From: G963665545 sp963665545
GTDB taxonomy: Bacteria > Pseudomonadota > Gammaproteobacteria > Xanthomonadales > SZUA-36
Length of the DNA: 64,000 nt
Reading direction: 5' to 3'
Assembly (NCBI GenBank): GCA_963665545.2
Contig: CAXXKZ010000011.1
Coordinates: 248,001 to 312,000 of the forward strand
A program made the position numbers and the translations under genes. Below, one piece after another: positions 56,400 to 64,000 of the stretch; positions within the stretch are counted from its first letter, which is position 1, and each line of letters opens with the position of its first letter. The notes under the pieces are model-generated. The model searched no databases, was not told the origin of the DNA, and saw only the letters and a program-made list of their open reading frames with translations.

Positions 56400-58057
56400 T
56401 TCACTCGCTCAAACAATTCGCCCGGTTACTGAAAATTAGTGCAACCCTGGCGCGTTATCGCCTGGATGAATACTTGCGTGCCACACACCTGTTTCGGCCC
56501 ATGCTGGTCATGCGAGTGTTGGCGCCACGTGCCGCGAAGGGTGTCGCGCAGTGGAGCCGGGGCAAGCGATTGCGCCTGGCGTTGCATGAATTGGGGCCGG
56601 TCTTCGTCAAATTTGGACAAATCATGTCGACCCGTCGCGACCTGCTGCCGAGCGATATCGCCGACGAACTCGCATTGTTACAAGACCAGGTGCCGCCTTT
56701 TTCAGGTGAACTGGCGCAGCAAATAACTGAAAAGGCGCTGGGGCAACCTGTGGAGAAGCTCTTCAAAAATTTTGAGACCACGCCACTGGCATCGGCATCC
56801 ATCGCCCAGGTTCATGCCGCGACGCTGCTCGATGGCCGCGAGGTGGTGGTCAAGGTCGTGCGACCCGGCATCCGCAAGCAGTTACGAAAGGACATCGACC
56901 TCCTACTTGCGATCGCGCAGTTGGCAGAGAAATACTGGGAAGGCGGCGGGCGCGTACAACCGCGCAAGTTGGTCCAGGAATTCGAGACCTTCGTGTTCGA
57001 CGAACTTGATATGGAACGGGAGGCTTCCAATGCATCGATGCTGAGGCGGAATTTTGAGAATTCAACTGACCTCTACATTCCGGAGGTCTATTGGCCCTAC
57101 TGCAAACCTGGCGTGCTCGTTATGGAGCGCGTGTCGGGCCTGCCGGTGGGCGATATCGAGGGCCTTCGTAGCCACGGGGTCAACCTGGAAGTCCTGGCCA
57201 AGCGCGGCATTCGGGTATTCTACACCCAGGTTTTCCGCGACAACCTGTTTCATGCGGACATGCACCCGGGCAATATCCTGGTCGATGCCAGCGACCCGCA
57301 AGACCCAACTTTTATCGCAATGGATTTCGGCATCGTTGCGAGTCTGACACCAAAAGACCTGTACTACATATCCGAAAACTTCATCGCCCTGTTCAACCGC
57401 GACTACTTCCGGGTCGCCCAATTGCATATCGATGCGGGCTGGGTGCCGGCAGACACCCGGTTGGATGAATTGGAATCAGCGGTGCGCACAGTGGGCGAGC
57501 CAAACTTTACCCAGCCGTTGAATGAAATCTCCTTTGGGCGGCTGATGCTGAAGCTTTTTGCCGTTGCACGGCGGTTCAACCTGACCATCCAGCCCCAATT
57601 GATCATGTTGCAAAAGACTTTGCTGAATATCGAAGGCCTCGGCCGCGAGTTGTACCCGGATCTTGATATCCTCGCGGTCGCCAAGCCTGAACTCGAGGCG
57701 ATATTGAGGGAAAAACAGGGGTTCGACCAGACCGTCCGCGATTTGGCCAGTCGGCTGCCAGGTTGGTTGAGCAAGGCACCGGACATGCCCGGTCTGATCC
57801 ATGATTACCTGACAATGGCCACTCAGGGCCAGTTACACACCCACCTCGATTCCGACGACCTGGCACAAATCAGGAGCAGGCAGGATCGTCTGGCCCGCCG
57901 GAGCCGGCAAGCCATCGCCGGCGGCGCCAGTCTGCTGGCCGGCGCCGTCATGACCGCCCTGGAATCCGGGCCGTGGTTTGTGTCCGGCGAGTCCTTGCTG
58001 GGGCTGGTCTTGCTGTCCGTGGGCGCATTGTTGCTTCTGCGCGCCCTAAAAGCCTGA
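56396..58057 (+). CDS. ubiB: UbiB, atypical kinase/ATPase of ubiquinone synthesis
   Basis: The protein has 553 residues. The KxGQ motif (VFVKFGQIMSTRRDLLP), the Ala-rich loop (LASASIAQVHAA), the catalytic-like HADMHPGNILVD and the metal-binding MDFG are present, and two C-terminal membrane helices (ESLLGLVLLSVGALLLLRAL at the end) anchor it. The start is TTG 56396, overlapping the ubiJ stop (TTGA). Confidence 0.95.
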   Translation: MIHSLKQFARLLKISATLARYRLDEYLRATHLFRPMLVMRVLAPRAAKGVAQWSRGKRLRLALHELGPVFVKFGQIMSTRRDLLPSDIADELALLQDQVPPFSGELAQQITEKALGQPVEKLFKNFETTPLASASIAQVHAATLLDGREVVVKVVRPGIRKQLRKDIDLLLAIAQLAEKYWEGGGRVQPRKLVQEFETFVFDELDMEREASNASMLRRNFENSTDLYIPEVYWPYCKPGVLVMERVSGLPVGDIEGLRSHGVNLEVLAKRGIRVFYTQVFRDNLFHADMHPGNILVDASDPQDPTFIAMDFGIVASLTPKDLYYISENFIALFNRDYFRVAQLHIDAGWVPADTRLDELESAVRTVGEPNFTQPLNEISFGRLMLKLFAVARRFNLTIQPQLIMLQKTLLNIEGLGRELYPDLDILAVAKPELEAILREKQGFDQTVRDLASRLPGWLSKAPDMPGLIHDYLTMATQGQLHTHLDSDDLAQIRSRQDRLARRSRQAIAGGASLLAGAVMTALESGPWFVSGESLLGLVLLSVGALLLLRALKA

Positions 58058-58095
58058 CAAATCGTGACCCGCGGGCGGGCGGAACAAGAAAAGAG

Positions 58096-58134
58096 TTGCA
58101 AATTCTTGATTTTAGATTATACTTATCACTAAGT
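58096..58134 (+). promoter_or_regulatory. tetR promoter with overlapping operator
   Basis: TTGCAA (58096-58101) and TATACT (58118-58123), 16 bases apart, form a sigma-70-type promoter. The inverted repeat ACTTA-TCAC-TAAGT (58121-58134) overlaps its -10 box, 16 bases before the tetR start. The same motif occurs before the downstream membrane-protein gene, so it is probably the TetR operator. Confidence 0.72.
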
Positions 58135-58150
58135 AAGTCGAGACCGACCC

Positions 58151-58729
58151 ATGAATGCCTTAACGAACACCAGGGAGCAAATCATCGAAACCGCGCATCA
58201 ACTGATGCTGCAGCGCGGCTACAATGGTTTCAGCTACAAGGATATTTCCAAACCCCTGGGCGTTAAGAACGCGGCTATTCATTATCATTTTCCCTGCAAA
58301 GCCGACCTGGTCCGTGAACTGATCCGGGAAAATCACGAACTCCTGAAGCAGATGACCGGCGAATTCATGGCTTACGGCGGCGAAGCCCGCCCGCAACTGG
58401 AAGGTCTGTTTGCCTTTACCGTGCAGCAATGTGGCTGTGGCCGCCCGATCTGCATCATAGGGGCACTGGCGGTTGATTACGAAGACCTGCCAGAGGATAT
58501 CAAGGCAGCCAACGAGGCCTTCATCAGCGACAGCACAAGCTGGTTGAGCCGTGTGCTGGAACTGGGGCGCGAGCAGGGAGAACTGGAGTTCAACGGTGAT
58601 CCGGAAATCAAGGCTATGCTGATCATGGCTTCTATCCAGGGTCTGCGACAGATTGCACGGTTTCACGGCACTGGCGTATTCGCCAAGGCTTTTGACCAGA
58701 TACGCATTGATCTGGGCATGAACACTTAA
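58151..58729 (+). CDS. TetR/AcrR-family transcriptional regulator
   Basis: The protein has 192 residues. The N-terminal helix-turn-helix is GYNGFSYKDISKPLGVKNAAIHYHFPCKADLV; the C-terminal ligand domain has a CGCGRPICIIGALA segment with three Cys within seven residues, typical of a TetR subgroup that may sense thiol-reactive compounds (inference). The likely operator lies at 58121-58134. It is followed by a membrane-protein gene with the same operator. Confidence 0.87.
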   Translation: MNALTNTREQIIETAHQLMLQRGYNGFSYKDISKPLGVKNAAIHYHFPCKADLVRELIRENHELLKQMTGEFMAYGGEARPQLEGLFAFTVQQCGCGRPICIIGALAVDYEDLPEDIKAANEAFISDSTSWLSRVLELGREQGELEFNGDPEIKAMLIMASIQGLRQIARFHGTGVFAKAFDQIRIDLGMNT

Positions 58730-58750
58730 AAAAATTTGATCATTTAACCT

Positions 58751-58764
58751 ACTTATTAGTAAGT
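58751..58764. promoter_or_regulatory. Second TetR-type operator
   Basis: ACTTA-TTAG-TAAGT has the same 5-base arms and 4-base centre as the site before tetR. It lies 17-30 bases before the membrane-protein gene, next to an AGGAGAG ribosome-binding site. Confidence 0.7.
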
Positions 58765-58780
58765 AATATAGGAGAGCAAC

Positions 58781-59293
58781 ATGAATACACAGGTGTTACA
58801 CACAGGAATGCATCCCGCCCTCAGGCGACAGCGCAGGGTCGAATTTGTCAAGCGTTTGCAACCCACCGCAAAAAGCGGATCGGGCCTCTCGGTCGGCCAA
58901 AAACACGGTCGGCACCAGAGCCTGGGACGGAGACTTGGGCAAAAGCATCGGGTGAATTTCTCGCTTCTGCACGATATTTCCCCCCGCCTGTTCACCGCGC
59001 TGGTACTGACTCTGGGCATCCTGACGGCTGCTGCATGGTTGTCTTCTACTGTCACCGGCAGTGAATTCCTGTTTGCTGTGTTGTGGGCCGCCGGGCTGAT
59101 TTTCCTGGTCCAAGCCCCTGAAGCCGGAGGCGGTTGGAGCAAATGGTTAACCATGACGGGCCTTTTACTGCCGGCACTGACAATCCTGGGTTCGGAATAT
59201 GCGATGGAGGTCGGATTTGTCGCTGCGGTCGTGATTTCGGGGTGGTTGTCAACCTGGATTCTGATGGCCCGAAGACCACAGCATTCAGGCTAG
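58781..59293 (+). CDS. Small membrane protein, probable TetR target
   Basis: The protein has 170 residues of no family I recognise. The first 65 residues are basic and soluble; then follow four hydrophobic segments (FTALVLTLGILTAAAWL, FLFAVLWAAGLIFLV, WLTMTGLLLPALTIL, VGFVAAVVISGWLSTWILM). The stop codon TAG (59291-59293) is part of the CTAG end of repeat E3, so E3 may have trimmed or reshaped the C-terminus (RRPQHSG). A strong ribosome-binding site precedes ATG 58781. Confidence 0.65.
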   Translation: MNTQVLHTGMHPALRRQRRVEFVKRLQPTAKSGSGLSVGQKHGRHQSLGRRLGQKHRVNFSLLHDISPRLFTALVLTLGILTAAAWLSSTVTGSEFLFAVLWAAGLIFLVQAPEAGGGWSKWLTMTGLLLPALTILGSEYAMEVGFVAAVVISGWLSTWILMARRPQHSG

Positions 59294-59808
59294 CTGTGAA
59301 TTCCAGCAACGTTGTATACACCTAAAGCTCGGTGCCATCGTTACCGCAAAGTGCCATGAGGGGGTTGCGGTTCCCTGGGCTTAAACGACCGCAACCGCTC
59401 TAAGGCAGCCAATCGCATAACACACGCGCCAAATCAACGACATTTGTGACCCCTATGCCATAATTTGGAACAAGCCGGAAAGAGTGAAAGTGCTGCTTCC
59501 ACGACCCCTTACTCCGAACCGACTTGTGCCAGCGTTAGGGAAGTCCCATGAGCGGGCTGCTGGCCGCGACTTCAAGGATGCCGAGCGCCGCACAAGCGAC
59601 TGGGTCGCTGATCCAGGGATGGATCAGCGAGGCGACACGGAACAGGATGTTCCGTTGGAGCCGACCCACCAAGCGCGGAGAAGCGAGGGTAGCCCGCAGG
59701 GCCATCCGCCAGGCGTGGACAGCAGTCCGCTCATGGGACTTTCCGGAGGTAGCATAGGCACAACAAACGTTCCCTGGTGTATGCAACGTTGCTGGAATTC
59801 ACAGCTAG
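59290..59808. repeat. Structured repeat E3 (CTAG-ended, gene-less)
   Basis: The repeat is 519 bp. Both ends, read inward, start CTAGCTGTGAATTCCAGCAA and agree over about 30 bases with one mismatch. The left 80 bases are the reverse complement of the right end modules of E1 and E2 (TTACCGCAAAGTGCCATGAG region). The core begins at 59596. The long hairpin of E1 and E2 is absent: one arm resembles the E2 arm (AGTGCTGCTTCCA) and the next bases the E1 arm (GACCCCTTACTCCG). Confidence 0.82.
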
Positions 59809-60156
59809 CTGTGCCCAGATCCTGAGTGCAATAAGCAGGCTAAAATCAGGGTTTCAACCGAAGGGGTTCAGAGAATTGGCGCCAGGAATCCGAAGAAGGA
59901 ACTTAGAAACATCACCGTCACCTGGCGGCGGGTTCTGGTCACATCAGGGAAGCTGCCAACTGAACGGTAAGTCGAAATAGCGGTCCGCTATGTTGCGCCC
60001 ACCCGTTGATGCCAACCAGGTCATCGAACATTCAACGGCGATCCGCGACTTTGGCCAGCGGCAATTCTATCAGCTTGCGCCACACAGCCAAGTTTGCGGG
60101 ACAAAGCGTTAAATAAAACTGTCAAGCAACAGGCAATAGATGGCAAAATCATATCC
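59809..60156. other. Intergenic stretch after repeat E3
   Basis: No gene, promoter or repeat is supported in these 348 bases. A plus-strand frame opens at 60094, but the better start for the next gene is 60157. Confidence 0.4.
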
Positions 60157-61629
60157 ATGGCGCATACACGGCAGTTAAAAACTGATCGATCACGGTGCTC
60201 GATCTTCGCCGCCGGTCATTATCTGTTCTTTCTAATGGTCTGTTTTGTGCCCTGGGCAGCTACAGCACAAGCCGATGACCACTACCGTGTAACCTTCAGC
60301 CTGGCCTTGGACCGGGTTACGGTCGAGGCCTGTTTTGATGGGCCGCGGCCCGCTTCCCTATATCGCAGTGAGTCAGCCCATCGCTACACGCAGTGACCCA
60401 ACTCAGCCCAGGGAGAACCGCTCAAGGTCCGCTCGCGTGGAGATTCGATCCGACTGCCCGATATGGCAGACAACAGCTGCATCAACTGGACAGTGGATCT
60501 GGCCCGTGCCACGGCCGCGGGCGATAATCGGCTGGCCTTTCGTTCTGAAGACAGTATTTTGACCGCCGCAGACCTTTGGTTCTGGCGTGACAATGACCGC
60601 AGACCCATCGTTGTAGAAATGCTGGTGCCCGCCGGGATGGAGATTTCGACGCCCTGGGCCGAGTTTGCGAATGATGTCCACACCAACGAAACTGGCGTGG
60701 CCAGGTTCGGATTCCGCCCCGATGCCACAGCCGCAACCCGGTCTTCGCGCATTGCGATCGGGCGATTCAAAGTACAAACAATTCATTCCGGTGGGGCCCA
60801 AATCAAGCTGGCGGCCATCGGAAAGCTGAGCTCACGGCAAAGAACCAAAATTGGCGCCTGGATCAGCCAGACTGCCGACAGCCTAACTTCGGTCTACAAC
60901 CGTTTTCCGCAGCAGCGCACCCAGGTGTTGGTGGTTCCGATCGGCAATCGCAAAGATGCGGTGCCCTGGGCCCACGTATTGCGCGGCGGCGGAATTGGCA
61001 TTGAATTTTTCATCGATGAAAACCGTGCGCTGGATGAGTACACCAGCGACTGGACCGCCACCCATGAATTCAGTCACCTGTTGCTGCCATACGTGACGGG
61101 CAGAGATCGCTGGCTGTCGGAGGGGCTGGCTTCTTATTACCAGAATGTACTGAGGGCCAGAGACGGTCGCCTGAGCGAACAGCAAGCCTGGCAAAAGCTG
61201 CATGAGGGTTTCGAGCGCGCGCGCAATGGCAGCTACCAGGGCTCACTTGCCCGGGCCAGCCGCGCCGGTTATGGCGCGACGATGCGCATTTACTGGAGTG
61301 GCGCCGCAATGATGCTCAAAGCGGACGCCGAATTGCGCAGACTAAGCTCAGGGCGACAATCATTGGACTCGGCGCTGGCCCGTCTGAACACATGCTGCCT
61401 GCAGAATGACAAACGCTGGCGGGCGCGCGATTTACTGGAGCAACTCGACACCCTTACCGGCACGACAGTGTTCAGCGAGCTTTACAATGAACACATCAAA
61501 AACGACAAGCGCTTCCCGGATGTCAGCGAGACCTTCGCCCAACTGGGTGTGAACACCCGTGAGCCCCGGGTCAAACTCGAACCCAAAGCGCCCTGGTCAC
61601 GGATTCGCTACTACATCATGAATGGTTAA
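60157..61629 (+). pseudogene. Secreted gluzincin (M61-like) metallopeptidase, in-frame TGA
   Basis: A frame of about 490 codons with one internal stop, TGA at 60394-60396; both sides are in the same phase (SESAHRYTQ, stop, PNSAQGEPLKVRSRGD). A signal peptide (YLFFLMVCFVPWAATAQA) is followed by an N-terminal beta domain (YRVTFSLALDRVTVEACFDG, the M61-like layout) and a catalytic domain with zinc motif THEFSHLLLPYV and the third ligand in WLSEGLASYYQNVL. Unless read through, the gene gives only an 80-residue product; reinitiation at ATG 60463 would make a cytosolic protein without signal. It could be a recent pseudogene or a base error. Confidence 0.75.
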
Positions 61630-61636
61630 GACTCTT

Positions 61637-62425
61637 TCAAACTGATATTGCCCTGCTTTGCAGACGGAATGTTTCGAAGCTCATTGTCTGCTGGCGCGTG
61701 GCCACGGCGCCGATAAAATCGTGGTCGGGGCAGACGATTGCGATCTGCCAGGCACTCGCATCGTCATCATCCACGTGCAGCAAGACAGCCGGTTCGCGGG
61801 GATTGGTATTCACAGTGAAGCAATTGAATCGGTTGGCGATGCCGTGACCGGAGGCCTTGACCACAGCCTCTTTGCAGGCCCAGGCATGCAGAAATGCGGC
61901 ATCCACACAGTCCGGTTGAAGCTGGTGCAGGGCATCCGACTCGGCCGTGCTGAAATATCGCCTGGCAAGTCTCAGGGCATCACGTGCAGTTCTGGAACTG
62001 GGTTCGAGGTCCACGCCAATAGCAGTGGATCGGCTCACGCCGATCAGCACCCGATCACCGCTCTTGGCCATGCTGAATTGGAGGTCGGTAGCGTGGACGG
62101 AATGGTCAAAGGCGGGCTTGCCGCGGACGCTGCGTAAAAACCGGACGGATTTGCCCGGAATGTCCAGATATGCGCCCAGCAGAAGTCTGAGGTAAAAGCG
62201 GCGGGCAAAACGGAGTTGCGCAAGGCTCAAACCCTGCCCGTCTTCCGGCGCCGGCCCACCCATGGCGTTTTGCAGGGCCATTCCCAAAGCCGAAATATCC
62301 AGCAACCAGAGGTGCACGACGCCTGAACCGAGAGGCGCCAGATGCTGCAATGGCATCGGCCTTACAAGGAAATCCTCGGGGCTGGCCTGACACCAAGAAT
62401 TTTTTTTGACGGCTCCGATCATCAC
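61637..62425 (-). CDS. Sfp-type 4'-phosphopantetheinyl transferase
   Basis: The protein has 262 residues in two similar halves. The magnesium-binding IGVDLEPSSRTA and the WACKEAVVKASGHG motif are typical of Sfp/EntD-type enzymes, which attach the phosphopantetheine arm to carrier proteins of polyketide, peptide or fatty-acid synthases. No carrier-protein synthase lies in the window. It is divergent from oleA with 218 bp between them. Confidence 0.88.
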   Translation of the reverse strand: MMIGAVKKNSWCQASPEDFLVRPMPLQHLAPLGSGVVHLWLLDISALGMALQNAMGGPAPEDGQGLSLAQLRFARRFYLRLLLGAYLDIPGKSVRFLRSVRGKPAFDHSVHATDLQFSMAKSGDRVLIGVSRSTAIGVDLEPSSRTARDALRLARRYFSTAESDALHQLQPDCVDAAFLHAWACKEAVVKASGHGIANRFNCFTVNTNPREPAVLLHVDDDDASAWQIAIVCPDHDFIGAVATRQQTMSFETFRLQSRAISV

Positions 62426-62643
62426 CTGCCTGCTTTATGGATATACCCTTTGGTTTATATACCACAACAATCTAATAACATGAATGCTCCAAAGAAAACA
62501 GTGTCCCAAACGCCGCTGTGTCCATCAGGACAGAATAAGGGGGCCGGTTTTTCGGCTCAAGGCGGTGATTGGGTCGGATTTTTCCTTGAAACGGCCGCCT
62601 GCAGCCTATACTGTGTGGCCTCCCCAGCCCACCTTGGAATTTA

Positions 62644-63660
62644 ATGTTATTCGACAATGTCGTAATCGACTCCCTTGCGGCCATTGAGCCTCCTGAAAGA
62701 GTGACTTCGAAGGAAATCGCTGAACGATTGACTCCGACACTGGACAGACTGGGTGTGAGGCACGAATTGCTGGAAGAAATTTCCGGAATTGCAGCGCGGC
62801 GCTTCTGGAACCCCGAAACCCGGCCTTCCGATGGCGCCACCATGGCTGCAGAGACCGTAATCGCCGATTCCGGCATTGATCGCTCACGCATTGGCATTAT
62901 CATCAACACGTCGGTCTGCCGTGACTTTCTCGAACCTTCCACCGCCTGCATCGTCCACGGCAACCTGGAACTGAGTGAACGCTGCATGAATTTTGACTTC
63001 GGCAATGCCTGCCTGGCCTTTTTGAACGGCATGGACATTGCTGCACGAATGATTGAACGTGGCGAGCTGGAATTTGCGCTGATCGTGGATGGAGAGTCCA
63101 GCCGTCCCATTACCGATGCAACCGTGGAGCGCATGCTGGAACCGGGCATGACCGAACGGCAATTTCGATCCGAATTCGCCTCGCTGACGCTGGGTTCGGG
63201 CGCGGTAGCCATGATCATGAGCAACAAGACGCTGTCGCCGGAAGGGCACCCCTACCTCGGCAGCGTGTCCCGTGCGGCCACGCAATTCAACAAGCTGTGC
63301 CACGGACAGATGGATCAGATGGTGACCGATACCAGGACCCTTCTCACTGAGGGCCTGAAGCTGGCGAGCGACACATTTCAGGCCGCCCGTACGACGCTTG
63401 GCTGGGTGGTCAGTGAGCTGGATCAGTTCGTCATCCACCAGGTCAGCAAAGTCCACACCGAGTCTCTGGTCAAACTGCTCGGCCTTGACCCGGAAAAAGT
63501 CCATGCGATTTATCCGGAAATGGGGAATATCGGTCCAGCTTCCGTGCCGATGGTGCTGGCCAAGGCCGTGGAGCTCGGAAAAGTAAAGGCAGGCGATCGG
63601 GTGGCACTGCTGGGGATCGGCTCAGGTCTCAACTGCTCCATGGCGGAAGTGGTCTGGTAG
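62644..63660 (+). CDS. oleA: OleA-like thiolase, acyl-CoA head-to-head condensation
   Basis: The protein has 338 residues of the 3-oxoacyl-ACP synthase III (FabH) fold. Likely catalytic residues: C123 (GNACLAFLNG), H265 (FVIHQVSK) and N295 (PEMGNIGPAS), with E97 (RDFLEPST) at the place of the OleA glutamate that acts as base. OleA joins two fatty acyl-CoAs into a beta-keto acid, the first step to long-chain olefins. The oleB-like gene right after it supports OleA rather than FabH. Confidence 0.88.
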   Translation: MLFDNVVIDSLAAIEPPERVTSKEIAERLTPTLDRLGVRHELLEEISGIAARRFWNPETRPSDGATMAAETVIADSGIDRSRIGIIINTSVCRDFLEPSTACIVHGNLELSERCMNFDFGNACLAFLNGMDIAARMIERGELEFALIVDGESSRPITDATVERMLEPGMTERQFRSEFASLTLGSGAVAMIMSNKTLSPEGHPYLGSVSRAATQFNKLCHGQMDQMVTDTRTLLTEGLKLASDTFQAARTTLGWVVSELDQFVIHQVSKVHTESLVKLLGLDPEKVHAIYPEMGNIGPASVPMVLAKAVELGKVKAGDRVALLGIGSGLNCSMAEVVW

Positions 63661-63690
63661 GCGCCGCGCAGGGGCCCTCAGCGAGCTGAT

Positions 63691-64000
63691 GTGAGCATCG
63701 TTCCAGAGGAACTCTATCCATTCAGTAGTCACTGGCACCAAACGCGCGGACTGAAACTCCATTACCTGGATGAAGGGCCCCGCGACGGGCCGCCGGTGCT
63801 GATGCTGCATGGCAACCCGACCTGGTCTTTCTACTACCGGAATTTAATCCCTGCACTAAGCGATCAATACCGCTGCATTGCGCCCGACCACATTGGCTGC
63901 GGATACTCTGACAAACCACACGACCGGGACTACGATTACCGGCTGGCCAGCCGCATTGATGATGTCGACAGTCTTGTCAACAGCCTGGCGCTGCGCCAAC
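63691..64000 (+). CDS. oleB: OleB-like alpha/beta hydrolase, 5' part
   Basis: The start GTG 63691 lies 30 bases after oleA; the gene runs off the window. The 103 visible codons show HYLDEGPRDGPPVLMLHGNPTW and APDHIGCGYSDKP, the N-terminal half of haloalkane-dehalogenase-like hydrolases. The catalytic Asp of this group would lie just beyond the window. In ole clusters OleB turns the beta-lactone made by OleC into the olefin. Confidence 0.83.
   Translation, partial: MSIVPEELYPFSSHWHQTRGLKLHYLDEGPRDGPPVLMLHGNPTWSFYYRNLIPALSDQYRCIAPDHIGCGYSDKPHDRDYDYRLASRIDDVDSLVNSLALRQ

Noticed and set aside
8588..60396. Possible stop-codon recoding (selenocysteine, pyrrolysine or suppressor use)
   Set aside because: The three in-frame stops are TAG, TGA and TAA in unrelated genes, one of them a transposase with an intact twin. 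No shared context or recoding signal is seen.
1..64000. CRISPR array, tRNA or rRNA genes
   Set aside because: No regularly spaced short repeats and no tRNA-like cloverleaf or rRNA sequence was recognised. A covariance search could still find a missed tRNA.

Overview
The window comes from a gammaproteobacterium, most likely a marine or sediment lineage. The evidence is the conserved gene orders algZ-algR-hemC-hemD-hemX-hemY, lptM-dapF-DUF484-xerC, hslV-hslU and ubiE-ubiJ-ubiB, together with TonB receptors and a long-chain olefin (ole) locus at the right edge. No tRNA, rRNA or CRISPR array was recognised. The exact family cannot be fixed from the sequence alone.

Left part (1-16.8 kb): a minus-strand module of TonB-dependent receptor, CocE/NonD hydrolase and secreted amidohydrolase. 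The amidohydrolase gene is split by an 8,943-bp composite transposon (2460-11402). The transposon is bounded by two directly repeated IS256-family copies and flanked by a perfect 9-bp target duplication (ACCCCCTGC). Its cargo is a second, paralogous-looking module: TonB receptor (broken by an in-frame TAG), a lipoprotein fragment, an unusual M19 dipeptidase homologue and another CocE/NonD hydrolase. A nutrient-uptake and hydrolysis module has thus landed inside another of the same kind.

Mobile-element pile-up (16.8-26.2 kb): three copies of a 1-kb IS481-like element, two more IS256 copies, one IS21 element and an IS3-family fragment, inserted into one another. Target duplications allow much of the order to be read. 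The whole 9.4-kb block appears to sit inside a VOC/glyoxalase-family gene whose two ends join in frame.

Core part (26.2-58 kb): lipid and redox genes (YheT-like hydrolase, PlsC-like acyltransferase, ferredoxin reductase), the heme operon with its LytTR two-component system, dapF/xerC, hslVU behind a good sigma-32 promoter, a MocA/XdhC pair, an RND efflux operon led by a GntR repressor with tandem FadR-like operators, an MFS transporter, envelope proteins and the ubiquinone genes ubiE-ubiJ-ubiB. The right end (58-64 kb) holds a TetR gene and a small membrane-protein gene that share an operator motif, an HExxH metallopeptidase-like gene with an in-frame stop, a phosphopantetheinyl transferase, and oleA followed by the start of oleB.

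Three copies (E1 29824-31466, E2 41482-42111, E3 59290-59808) of a gene-less repeat of about 0.5 kb are scattered through the core part. They have CTAG-bounded inverted ends and a conserved inner core. The core folds into several hairpins whose base pairs change in a compensatory way between copies. E1 is itself split by an IS110 element. This family is the strongest candidate for something undescribed.

Caution on sequence quality: hemX (twice), hemY, the yheT-like gene and istB each need one base removed to restore a conserved reading frame; for hemX, hemY and yheT that base lies in or near short G/C runs. This suggests indel errors of a long-read assembly rather than true pseudogenes. The in-frame stop codons in the TonB receptor, the peptidase-like gene and one IS481 copy are base changes and more likely real.
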